From JBARCX01 sp049794535 (lineage in GTDB: Bacteria > Pseudomonadota > Gammaproteobacteria > Xanthomonadales > Rhodanobacteraceae), in the NCBI GenBank assembly GCA_049794535.1, contig JBARCX010000119.1:1-22472 (forward strand): a stretch of DNA of 22,472 nt, given 5' to 3'. The notes beneath the pieces were generated by a model. The model saw only the letters and a list, made by a program, of their open reading frames with translations, ran no database searches and was not told the origin of the DNA. This document shows, piece after piece, positions 7,306 through 14,225 of the stretch; positions within the stretch are counted from its first letter, which is position 1, and every line of letters starts with the position of its first letter. The translations under genes and the position numbers were made by a program.

Positions 7306-8672
7306 GGCAACAGCTTGCCCGGGTTGAGAATGCCGTCGGGGTCGAATGCCGTCTTGACGTTACGCATCAATGCCAGCGTGCTCGGCTGCAAAGCAAGCGG
7401 CATAAATTCGCGTTTGACCAAGCCGATACCGTGTTCGCCGGATAGCGTGCCCTCCAGCGCAATAACCAGCGCAAACACATCGGCGAGGCAGGCATGTGCG
7501 CGCTCGCGTTCGGCTTCATCACGCGGCAGAAGATTCACATGCAGATTGCCATTGCCAGCGTGGCCGAACGTCACGATCAACACATCGTGCTTCTTTGATA
7601 GTTGCCGAATGCCATCGACCAACTCAGGCAGATGACTCACCGGCACCACCACGTCTTCATTGATCTTGTTCGGCGATATCGTGCGCTGTGCCGGCGAGAG
7701 TGCTTTGCGCGCAGCCCAAAGCGCACGCGCTTCATCAGCAGTTTCGGCGACGCGTAATTCTTCCAGGCCATCGCCGCGTGCGGCGCGCGAAACAGCCTCA
7801 ACAGCGGATGGCAGCGTCTCCGGTTCGCCATCCACTTCGATCATCAGCAATGCGCCAGCCAGCGGCACACTATCACCACCATGGTCGTGCGCGAGCTTAA
7901 GCGCCACATCATCGATAAATTCCAGCGCACACGGCGTCACCGGCTGCGCCATGATCCGCGCCACCGCGCGAGCCGCCGCGCCCACATCGCGATACGTAGC
8001 GCGTAGTGTCCGCAACCCACTCGGCTTCGGCGTGAGCTTGAGCGTGGCCTCGGTGATCAATGCCAGCGTACCTTCCGAGCCGATCAGTAATCGCGTCAAG
8101 TCGTAACCCGTCGCACCTTTGCTCGTGTAAGTGCCGCAGCGAAAACCCTCACCACTGCCAGCCACCGCACGTAGACCCAACGTGTTCTCCCGCGGACTTC
8201 CGTACTTCACCGTGCGCGGCCCCGCCGAATTGCAAGCAAGGTTGCCGCCGATACTGCACCACGGGGAAGAGGTAGGGTCCGGCGGCCAGAAGAAGCCATG
8301 CGGAGCCAGCGCCTGCTGCAAGTCACCATTCAATACACCCGGCTCGACAACGGCGAGGCGATTATCCGGGTCAATGCGCAGAATGCGATTCATCCGCTCA
8401 AAGCTCACTACCACCCCACCGTTTACCGGCACCGTCGCACCCGTGGTGTTGGTGCCACGGCCGCGGGCAATTACCGGCACGCGATGTTCACGGCAGGCAC
8501 GCACCAGTGCCTCAACCTGTATGTGCTCGCTAGGGAACACCACCGCATCAGGCAATGCATGTAGGCGCGAGTTGTCGTAGGCGTACGCCAGCCGTTCTGC
8601 CTCGCCGAGCGAAAAAGTATCCGCAGCGAAGGTCGCGCGCAGGGTGTCGAGAAGAACGGGAGGTAACGTCAT
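7302..8672 (-). CDS. FAD-linked 2-hydroxyacid dehydrogenase (GlcD / D-lactate dehydrogenase family)
   Basis: This 456-residue flavoprotein oxidises a D-2-hydroxyacid such as D-lactate, glycolate or 2-hydroxyglutarate to the 2-oxoacid. The N-terminal FAD-binding domain (about 35-215) shows VIARGRGTNTTGATVP, VVEPGV, SSPWCSIGGNLACNSAGPRT and GYDLTRLLIGSEGTL. The C-terminal FAD-oxidase domain (about 220-455) shows NKINEDVVVPVS, TFGHAGNGNLHVN, LSGEHGIGLVKREFM and FDPDGILNPGK. No GlcE, GlcF or Fe-S subunit gene is adjacent, so it probably works as a single chain passing electrons to quinone or cytochrome. The substrate cannot be decided from sequence. The ATG has no clear ribosome site, and a perfect 6-bp palindrome (8673-8688) abuts it. 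It is coupled to the glycosylase gene. Confidence 0.88.
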   Translation of the reverse strand: MTLPPVLLDTLRATFAADTFSLGEAERLAYAYDNSRLHALPDAVVFPSEHIQVEALVRACREHRVPVIARGRGTNTTGATVPVNGGVVVSFERMNRILRIDPDNRLAVVEPGVLNGDLQQALAPHGFFWPPDPTSSPWCSIGGNLACNSAGPRTVKYGSPRENTLGLRAVAGSGEGFRCGTYTSKGATGYDLTRLLIGSEGTLALITEATLKLTPKPSGLRTLRATYRDVGAAARAVARIMAQPVTPCALEFIDDVALKLAHDHGGDSVPLAGALLMIEVDGEPETLPSAVEAVSRAARGDGLEELRVAETADEARALWAARKALSPAQRTISPNKINEDVVVPVSHLPELVDGIRQLSKKHDVLIVTFGHAGNGNLHVNLLPRDEAERERAHACLADVFALVIALEGTLSGEHGIGLVKREFMPLALQPSTLALMRNVKTAFDPDGILNPGKLLP

Positions 8673-8688
8673 GCGCTAAGTCTAGCGC
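8673..8688 (-). other. Inverted repeat abutting the dehydrogenase start codon
   Basis: GCGCTA and TAGCGC flank a 4-base AGTC directly upstream of the ATG, in the place where a Shine-Dalgarno would be expected. It could be an RNA hairpin or an operator. The remaining 8689-8836 shows no gene. Confidence 0.35.
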
Positions 8689-8836
8689 TGAAGTTGGATG
8701 GGGCGTGACGGTGCGTCGAGCATCTAGGGGGTGGCCAATAAGCATAGCTATCGCGGATGGGGTAGGGGCCACGGTTGCCCAGTGCAACAACCGCGACCAC
8801 ATGAATCTGCGTAAATCGATACAGGCGGCAATGGCA

Positions 8837-9466
8837 TCATTTGACCGCAGGGCAGGCACGGTCCTTCAGTCTTGAGTCGCAAACTACCGCTTTCTTCAGA
8901 TACCGCATCCATTGCACTACTTGTTCTTTCGACGGCTCAAAATGAAAAGCCACCTGCACGACATAAGCACTGTCGTTGCCCTGGATGATCTTGAACCAGG
9001 TGATCTCCGGTTTGCGCTTCGTATCATTGAAATGGCAAGTCTCTAGCCAGATACGGAATGCGTAACCGTTTTCGTGGCCATCGGTGACGGGCGTCGAGTC
9101 ACTGGTGTCGCACGCCGCCTTCCAGCGTTGTTCCATGTCAGCTTTGTAGTTGTCGAACGAAAGATCACCCGCCCCGTAGAAGATCTGCGTGGTAACCATC
9201 TGGGTCCAGTCATCGACGGACTCAGCCTTGGGCACCATCTCCATCAGTGAGAAGTTACCCTTTCGCTCTTGCGTCACAATCTTGAAGCCATCGGGCAAAT
9301 TCTGAAGCAGGTTCTCGTCTTCAAGCCCGGTTGACGCAGGCGCCGCATGTAGCGTGAAACACGTTGTCAACGACAGTAGGGCCAGTGACAGCCAGAACAT
9401 CGGTTTTGATCGGTTGATCTGAGTGGGCTGGTTTGTTTGATTCATGGGAGTCATTTTCGATTCCAT
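8837..9466 (-). CDS. Exported protein of unknown family next to a T4SS effector; candidate immunity protein
   Basis: I do not recognise the family. The 209-residue product has a 22-residue polar start, then a hydrophobic signal segment (MFWLSLALLSLTTCFTLHAA), and a mature part of about 168 residues. The mature part has four cysteines (in AACDTS, ETCHFN, VVCDSR and RACPAV), consistent with two periplasmic disulphides. The ATG at 9466 is chosen because AGGAGA lies 9 bases upstream; the open frame runs 61 codons further up, but into the neighbouring effector gene. It begins 68 bases after the XVIPCD lipase effector on the same strand. Effector genes of the Xanthomonadales T4SS are normally paired with an exported immunity protein, so that role is plausible. 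This is inference from position and export signal only. Confidence 0.7.
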   Translation of the reverse strand: MESKMTPMNQTNQPTQINRSKPMFWLSLALLSLTTCFTLHAAPASTGLEDENLLQNLPDGFKIVTQERKGNFSLMEMVPKAESVDDWTQMVTTQIFYGAGDLSFDNYKADMEQRWKAACDTSDSTPVTDGHENGYAFRIWLETCHFNDTKRKPEITWFKIIQGNDSAYVVQVAFHFEPSKEQVVQWMRYLKKAVVCDSRLKDRACPAVK

Positions 9467-9534
9467 AAGCGAAGATCTCCTGCTTGTTTGTAGGCTAGAG
9501 CAGTGCCTGATTCGTGGCGTGCATGAGGGGCTCG

Positions 9535-11067
9535 CTACCGACTCATGCCTTGCGAGTGTTGAGGCGTCAGCGGTTGTTGTGTTTGCTGAGCTTGCTGCTG
9601 ATGCTGTAGTACGGCCTCCTGGGCTTTTGCTTGCATGGCCTGCTCCCAAGCTTTGCTGCTCTGCTCGATCGGCGTATTGAGCGCTTGCACCGTCGGCACG
9701 CCCGCCATACTCGGTCCCCAGAGGAGCTTGTTACTCTTCAACGCAAACACATGGTCGGCATCAATCGTCAGTTGGACCTTGTCGATACGATCAAGACCCT
9801 TCGCGACGGCGGCCACCACCAGAGCCGCGGCGAGCTGGTCGCTGCGTTGATCGTACGTGCGTTGTTGTTCGGCATCCAGCTTGTGCACTCCGGTGCGTGC
9901 TTGCAGGTACATCGCGTGATCGGGGTGATGAGGATGATTGAGATGCATCGCTTTCGTTACGGACGCCAAGGACTGCGCAGCGCTTTGTCCAATCTGCGTC
10001 ATTGAGCTCGCGAAATCGGCGGCGCGTTGTTTGATGTCGTCAACCGCATAGGCATCGGCACGATCTATCGCCTTGACGGCGAGATCGACAGTTGTCGCCG
10101 TGGTTTCGAGTGCATGGCTCACATTGACGGCTGTACGATGCCCCGCCAGGTCGGCGATCTTTCCTGCTGTAGCAAAATCGCCATGTATGGTGGCCGAGAG
10201 GGTCGAGTCGGCGAGATGCCTAGCCGTTTCCTGCTTTTGTTTCAGCTCCCAAGGTAACGAAAGAGTATTGGCGCGTAGCGATTGAATGTCTTCGCGAAAA
10301 AGATGAATCGCGGGGCCGTGCGCGCGAGCACGGGCTTCATTTTCAGGTGACAGGTCCGATGGTGTCAGGTCGGGATTGTCAGGTGCGAAGTTATCGATGC
10401 TGTGTGCCGCGAAGCTGATGGCGCTCAAGGGATTTCGCAGGCTTGTCGCGGTGACTTTGTCGTGATAGCCGGCATTGGCAAGTTGATCGATATCTTGCTG
10501 TGTGGCTAACAGGACCACCTTACCGTAATGATGGCTTGCGGCACTGACCACATCGGTGGCCCGTACATAATTGGTGACTTGGGTGCCGCCTTCAGGCACG
10601 TGGTAACCCATGTCGGCTGCACCGTAGCCGTTGATCGTGACGCCTCTCCAGTGCATTTCGTAGGCGAGAATCTCGGTGATGGCGCCGCCGAGAGAGTGGC
10701 CGGTCACGGTAATGGGTGGGACAGGGTAGTGATAAAGAGCGGCGCTCTTGGCGACATCACTTTTCACGCGAGTGGCAAAAGCCCTTGCATCAGGCATCTG
10801 GGCGTTAAGGCCAGTGAGCACCATACCCATATCAGTGATGATGTCTTGATACTTGCCATCACCGTGAGGTTCTGTGCCTCGATTGGTGACGACGACTTCT
10901 TTTGTGTCGATACGTTGATACGCTGTGCCACGGTAACCAGTAATGGGGTTGTTGATGTAGTCAATAACTTTATAGGCGACACCATTTAGGATGACCTTGT
11001 CATCGATTTTATGCGTCTTGTAAGAATCCTTATCAAGCGCTGCATAGTCCTTGTCCGTGGTAGTCAT
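9535..11067 (-). CDS. X-T4SS effector: class-3-type lipase with C-terminal XVIPCD secretion domain
   Basis: The 510-residue protein combines a toxic enzyme with a secretion tag. The N-terminal alpha/beta hydrolase (about 1-230) has VVTNRGTE, TVTGHSLGGA (nucleophile Ser125), RATDVVSAASHH (Asp172) and AAHSIDNF (His222), the expected lipase triad, so it should attack phospholipids of rival cells. A helical linker follows. The C-terminal XVIPCD (about 376-475) shows HPHHPDHAMYLQARTGVHKLD, QRTYDQRSDQLAAALVVAA, GLDRID and VQALNTPIEQS. This block is recognised by VirD4 in the bacteria-killing T4SS, and the Gln-rich tail (477-505) is typical of these effectors. The ATG overlaps the stop of the upstream gene by 4 bases and has a strong AAGGAGAG site. 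All motifs look intact. Lipid specificity is unknown. Confidence 0.9.
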   Translation of the reverse strand: MTTTDKDYAALDKDSYKTHKIDDKVILNGVAYKVIDYINNPITGYRGTAYQRIDTKEVVVTNRGTEPHGDGKYQDIITDMGMVLTGLNAQMPDARAFATRVKSDVAKSAALYHYPVPPITVTGHSLGGAITEILAYEMHWRGVTINGYGAADMGYHVPEGGTQVTNYVRATDVVSAASHHYGKVVLLATQQDIDQLANAGYHDKVTATSLRNPLSAISFAAHSIDNFAPDNPDLTPSDLSPENEARARAHGPAIHLFREDIQSLRANTLSLPWELKQKQETARHLADSTLSATIHGDFATAGKIADLAGHRTAVNVSHALETTATTVDLAVKAIDRADAYAVDDIKQRAADFASSMTQIGQSAAQSLASVTKAMHLNHPHHPDHAMYLQARTGVHKLDAEQQRTYDQRSDQLAAALVVAAVAKGLDRIDKVQLTIDADHVFALKSNKLLWGPSMAGVPTVQALNTPIEQSSKAWEQAMQAKAQEAVLQHQQQAQQTQQPLTPQHSQGMSR

Positions 11068-11633
11068 CTAGTTCTCTCCTTGGAAGTCAGCGTTATCGAG
11101 AAGATGTCCTCTTGCTTAATTTCTGGGTAATCGGATGGATTGGCGATTCCATACGAGCTTCGCTCCATGTCGTTGTCGAGATAGTCCTGATGAACGAAGT
11201 AGGACTTGACGGAGCTTTGTGAGAAGAGCTGGTCTGAGGTCAGATCTGGGTCGAGTGTGAGCTTATTGATCTTAAGTTCGGTCACGATATTCAATAGCGA
11301 CCAATGGCATACACCAAGCCTGTAGTAATCTTCATCCTTGAAGTAATCGGCATAAACCGCCCCCGTGTAGACGTTGTCCGAAATCTTGTGAAGGATGATG
11401 GGGGGCCAAGCTTTTGGCGCAATGCGCATGGCATTCATAGGGCTGCCTGTTTCGGGCACACATGCTTTATTGGTGACTTCGTATTGCATGTAACCGCCCA
11501 CCGAATCAAACGGGCCCGGAGCGCCATCAATCGTGAGCGTGATGTCGTAGCGCATCGTCGGATGCTGGTTCTGTTTGATATCGGGTGTATTTATATGCGA
11601 CCCACAGGCTGAGATGGATATCGACGTCGACAT
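11064..11633 (-). CDS. Decapitated lipoprotein, probable immunity protein (X-Tfi) of the lipase effector, fused out of frame to virB9
   Basis: The open frame starts at ATG 11633 (189 residues) but reads MSTSISISACGSHINTP: a lipobox-like SAC with Cys10 and no charged or hydrophobic signal before it. The rest (from MRYDITLTIDGAPGPFDSVGGYMQYEVTNK, split here as MRYDITLTIDGAPGPFDS then VGGYMQYEVTNK) resembles lipoproteins found beside Xanthomonadales T4SS effectors, an assignment made from memory. It is immediately upstream of and coupled to the lipase effector, the usual immunity position. The first codons overlap the truncated virB9 in another frame. No Shine-Dalgarno precedes ATG 11633 or the internal ATG 11555. 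G+C is lower than the surroundings (46 % in three 60-base lines counted by hand). Without its signal the product would stay in the cytosol, so it is probably non-functional as periplasmic immunity. Confidence 0.65.
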   Translation of the reverse strand: MSTSISISACGSHINTPDIKQNQHPTMRYDITLTIDGAPGPFDSVGGYMQYEVTNKACVPETGSPMNAMRIAPKAWPPIILHKISDNVYTGAVYADYFKDEDYYRLGVCHWSLLNIVTELKINKLTLDPDLTSDQLFSQSSVKSYFVHQDYLDNDMERSSYGIANPSDYPEIKQEDIFSITLTSKERTR

Positions 11634-11889
11634 TTTTTGGCTTGAGATAGAACACGTTTTCGCGACGCGTCAGATCCCAGCCGGTACTGAAGCCGGTGCT
11701 GTAATCGAGAATTTTCTCGTTCGGGCTCAATTCGATTTGCGTGGTGATGCCCAGGCCGGTACGTACCGGATAAATGCGATCCGGCTGGTATTCGTATTGG
11801 CTCACTACTTCTGCGCTGACGGGAAACGCCATGCTGGCTGCGACCAGGCACAGGGCGCCGGGCAGAATCTTTTTACTTAGGCGACTCAT
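11527..11889 (-). pseudogene. virB9: VirB9 N-terminal fragment (truncated)
   Basis: VirB9 forms the outer-membrane core of the type IV secretion channel with VirB7 and VirB10. This frame begins with a signal peptide (MSRLSKKILPGALCLVAASM, then AFPVSA) and continues with EYQPDRIYPVRTGLGITTQI, LSPNEKILDYSTGFSTGW and FYLKPKNVDVD, which is VirB9. After residue 90 (about position 11620) similarity stops and 30 unrelated residues lead to a stop. Full VirB9 proteins are about 250-290 residues, so the C-terminal domain that binds VirB7 is lost. The start overlaps the virB8 stop by 4 bases (ATGA), the normal arrangement. The break coincides with the lipobox of the next gene in another frame, so an internal deletion is the best explanation. 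Confidence 0.85.
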
Positions 11890-12863
11890 CGACGGCCCAC
11901 TCCCTGTACGTTATTTCTCGGCACCGGATTTCCTGGCGCGGGTGCAGTCGAGCCTGAGGGCTGCGGATTTTCGTGTTCCGGAATGGGCGGTGGTGTGGCG
12001 AGATTAGGTTGCTGCAAGACTCCATCCGCACTCTCGCCTGGCGCTTGCGTGCTGGCAGCTGGTGGGTTGGTCTGCGCGTCACTGTATCGATCGTCATTTC
12101 CGGCGGGCAGCGGCGCTCCCTGAGTTTCGGCCGGTGGCGTGGTGGCGTAATCATCGTCCACTCGATAACTGGTGACCTGGAAGCCAAGCGGATTTTCGAT
12201 CCGATACTGGTCGGCCATTTTCAGGTTGGGTTTGTAGGTGAACTCGAGTGTGGCGATCTTGCTATCCAGCGGCTGAGTTGCGCCCGTCTGCTTGTCGTAC
12301 AGGCTGCGCTGGAAACGTACCGTTGCGCCTTTGGGTACTTTGTTTGCGCCGCCATCAAGCAGCACGATGCTCAGGATCTTGATGCGTATGGCCTTGTCCC
12401 TGCCATAACGCTTGTAGGGATTATCAGGATTGGTGGGCGCATAAAATGCCGTATAGGCCGCAGCCACGCCTGGCGATGACATCGTCAGCACGGTGGTCCA
12501 GTCGCGTAGGTTCATCAGCGCCACGTCGTAGGATTCGCGCGCCAATACAAAGTGCGCAACGTTGCTGCGATTGATGGCTTCGCTGGCGCTGACTTGCTGG
12601 TTAGCGGAGCTATCGGTGAGTCGAGCTACCGTGCTGGTCCCGGTGTAGGCATCGGCCATCACCAGATAGGGCACTTTTTCCTTGAGCGGCAGCATGTAGA
12701 AATAGCCGCAAGCGAGGATCAAGGCCATCACGATGGCGCTGGTCGCAACCCACCAGGCGCGACGTTCACTACGCTTGGCGATGTCCGCAATGGTCATCTC
12801 GTAATTGATCGACTGGGTAATCGCACCGTCAATTTTTTGGGTGGATGATTTTTTACCGAGCAT
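11886..12863 (-). CDS. virB8: Type IV secretion system inner-membrane protein VirB8
   Basis: VirB8 is a bitopic inner-membrane protein that helps assemble the T4SS. The 325-residue product has a cytosolic N-terminus, one membrane helix (about 37-59, WWVATSAIVMALILACGYFY) and a periplasmic NTF2-like domain (about 65-235). That domain contains RESYDVALMNLRDW, FYAPTNPDNPYKRYG, VRFQRSLYDKQTG and NPLGFQVTSYRVD. A proline-rich tail of about 85 residues (PPAETQG to the end) follows, as in the Xanthomonadales X-T4SS. The frame is complete. It lies 45 bases after virB7 and overlaps virB9 by 4 bases. A seven-codon open frame with its own AAGGGA site ends on the virB8 ATG (12863-12886). Confidence 0.92.
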   Translation of the reverse strand: MLGKKSSTQKIDGAITQSINYEMTIADIAKRSERRAWWVATSAIVMALILACGYFYMLPLKEKVPYLVMADAYTGTSTVARLTDSSANQQVSASEAINRSNVAHFVLARESYDVALMNLRDWTTVLTMSSPGVAAAYTAFYAPTNPDNPYKRYGRDKAIRIKILSIVLLDGGANKVPKGATVRFQRSLYDKQTGATQPLDSKIATLEFTYKPNLKMADQYRIENPLGFQVTSYRVDDDYATTPPAETQGAPLPAGNDDRYSDAQTNPPAASTQAPGESADGVLQQPNLATPPPIPEHENPQPSGSTAPAPGNPVPRNNVQGVGRR

Positions 12864-12886
12864 CAGCGGAAATCCATGTCAGCCAT
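12863..12886 (-). other. Seven-codon open frame between virB7 and virB8
   Basis: ATG GCT GAC ATG GAT TTC CGC TGA, with AAGGGA 8 bases upstream. Its TGA overlaps the virB8 ATG (TGATG). virB8 itself has only a weak ribosome site, so a coupling leader peptide is conceivable. It could equally be chance. Confidence 0.25.
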
Positions 12887-12908
12887 TACTACATTCCCTT
12901 GTCTAGTG

Positions 12909-13385
12909 TTACTTCGGGCTAGCACTCACGCCTGGTTGTGATCTGTTTGTTTCCACTTTGGGTGTGGTGTCAGGAACTTCCGTGTTGAGCTGTTGAACCA
13001 CGATCTGCCAGTCGTTTACGGCAATCGATACGCCTTGTGGTGCATAGATGGCATTCAATTCGGATGCGGCGAGACGAATATTCGCCGTGTGAATTTTTGA
13101 TGTTGGCGTGGACAACGTGTAATCCGAGGGCAGCTGATACAACAGCTTGATGCCCGTGTCCTTTGCCCACCGTGTCAGCATGGTCTTGAGCGTGCCATCC
13201 ATGGGTGACGCATAAAATTGGTACACCTGCGCCAGCGGTATTTCCGTCGTGGTTGCCGCATAGTGGTTGACTGGCTTCCAGTGGCCGCCATAGTCGGGTG
13301 CAGAAGGTGTTGCGCATCCTGCCAATGCGAGAGTGGCAAGCATCGAAGTGCGGGTCAGGGTGCGGGATAGAAAAGCTGTGTCCAC
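12909..13385 (-). CDS. virB7: VirB7 lipoprotein with C-terminal N0-like domain (X-T4SS)
   Basis: VirB7 anchors the T4SS core to the outer membrane. From the GTG at 13385 the product is 158 residues. This start gives an arginine-containing n-region (MDTAFLSRTLTRTS), a hydrophobic core and the lipobox LALAGC (Cys24). The open frame continues to 13466, but the added residues would spoil the signal. Residues about 65-135 (LKTMLTRWAKDTGIKLLYQL, HTANIRLAASELNAIYAPQG, VNDWQIVVQQ) form the N0-like domain that Xanthomonadales VirB7 carries and that short VirB7 proteins of conjugative systems lack. It heads the virB7-virB8-virB9 operon. No virD4 lies upstream, where Xanthomonas has it. Confidence 0.87.
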   Translation of the reverse strand: MDTAFLSRTLTRTSMLATLALAGCATPSAPDYGGHWKPVNHYAATTTEIPLAQVYQFYASPMDGTLKTMLTRWAKDTGIKLLYQLPSDYTLSTPTSKIHTANIRLAASELNAIYAPQGVSIAVNDWQIVVQQLNTEVPDTTPKVETNRSQPGVSASPK

Positions 13386-13868
13386 GACATACTCACAAGT
13401 GGTAGTGAAATAGCCGGATTCATGCCATGACATTGGTGTTCGCGCTGCGCGCCGATTTCCGGACACGCCAAGGGACGCTCACCGATGAGGGTGGCGTTGA
13501 ATCAGCGCTGATAGTTGAGACGCGTCTCCCGATGTGGGAGCGGAGGTTGCTGGAGCAGCATGGAATGGTGTGGCGCAGACAAAGCCTTGCTTAGGCTTTT
13601 CCATCGAATCGTTATTGCTGTGTCCGCAGACAGTGTTCGCAAAAAAACAAGGCTTCGATTTCATTCAGGCTCTCCCTAGCCTCGACTGGCTTTGGCCGGT
13701 CGTCCCGCTCAATGCGAACACGTGGTTCGCGGGCACGAAACTCATGCGCGTTGCGCATCGAGTTTCTCGGTACATTCAACGGAGTGGCATGTGCCCCCAT
13801 GCGATTCCGTATGCCAGGATTGTGGCGTATGCCATCCCGGCCTGCCACTACACATTATTGGAAAATCA
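13386..13868. other. Non-coding gap between virB7 and yraN
   Basis: This stretch of 483 bases has no convincing gene. Small open frames on both strands (for example 13479-13664 minus and 13612-13848 minus) resemble nothing known, and I see no virD4 remnant. One hairpin is clear: AAAGCCT (13581-13587) and AGGCTTT (13593-13599) around 5 bases, followed by T and C on the plus strand. The virB7 promoter should lie here on the minus strand, but I found no good -35/-10 pair. Confidence 0.5.
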
Positions 13869-14225
13869 CTATGCCGCTTCGAATGCCCCGCGCAGCCATT
13901 GCATCTGCGCGTTGTCGGCAGGGCCGTCATAACTGACGACATCAAAACGGCAAGCACGCTGTGCATGCTGTGGGTGTGCAGCGAGCCATAGCTGCGCGGT
14001 GCGAATGAGTTTGTCTCGCTTGCTTTGCGTGATCGATGCGATGGCATCGCCATGGCCGGCGCGCACGCGATAGCGCACTTCGACAAAGACTACGACGTCG
14101 CCGTCGCGCATCACCAGATCGAGCTCGCCATGTCGTGTGGTGTAGTTACGCGCTAGCAGTTTCAGGCCGGCGCGCTCTAGCTCAGTACATGCGCGCTGCT
14201 CGAAAGCAGCGCCAGTAGTACGCAT
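13869..14225 (-). CDS. yraN: YraN/UPF0102 family endonuclease-fold protein
   Basis: The 118-residue product has the UPF0102 signature: AFEQRACTELERAGLKLLAR, NYTTRHGELDLVMRDGD and VVFVEVRYR, then an Arg/Lys-rich helix. The E-xxx-D...ExK-like core (GELDLV, FVEVR) resembles a Holliday-junction-resolvase/restriction-enzyme nuclease fold. Its substrate is not known. It overlaps the lpoA stop by one base (TAATG), the usual lpoA-yraN operon, so translation is coupled. The T4SS remnant lies just downstream on the same strand. Confidence 0.93.
   Translation of the reverse strand: MRTTGAAFEQRACTELERAGLKLLARNYTTRHGELDLVMRDGDVVVFVEVRYRVRAGHGDAIASITQSKRDKLIRTAQLWLAAHPQHAQRACRFDVVSYDGPADNAQMQWLRGAFEAA

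Noticed and set aside
11886..13385. A complete conjugation system or plasmid-type T4SS
   Set aside because: There is no relaxase, oriT-like region or coupling protein. The VirB7 N0-like domain and XVIPCD point to the bacteria-killing chromosomal type, and the set is incomplete.
13479..13664. 61-residue minus frame upstream of virB7 as a possible virD4 remnant
   Set aside because: It shows no VirD4 motif, is preceded directly by a stop, and contains the 13581-13599 hairpin.
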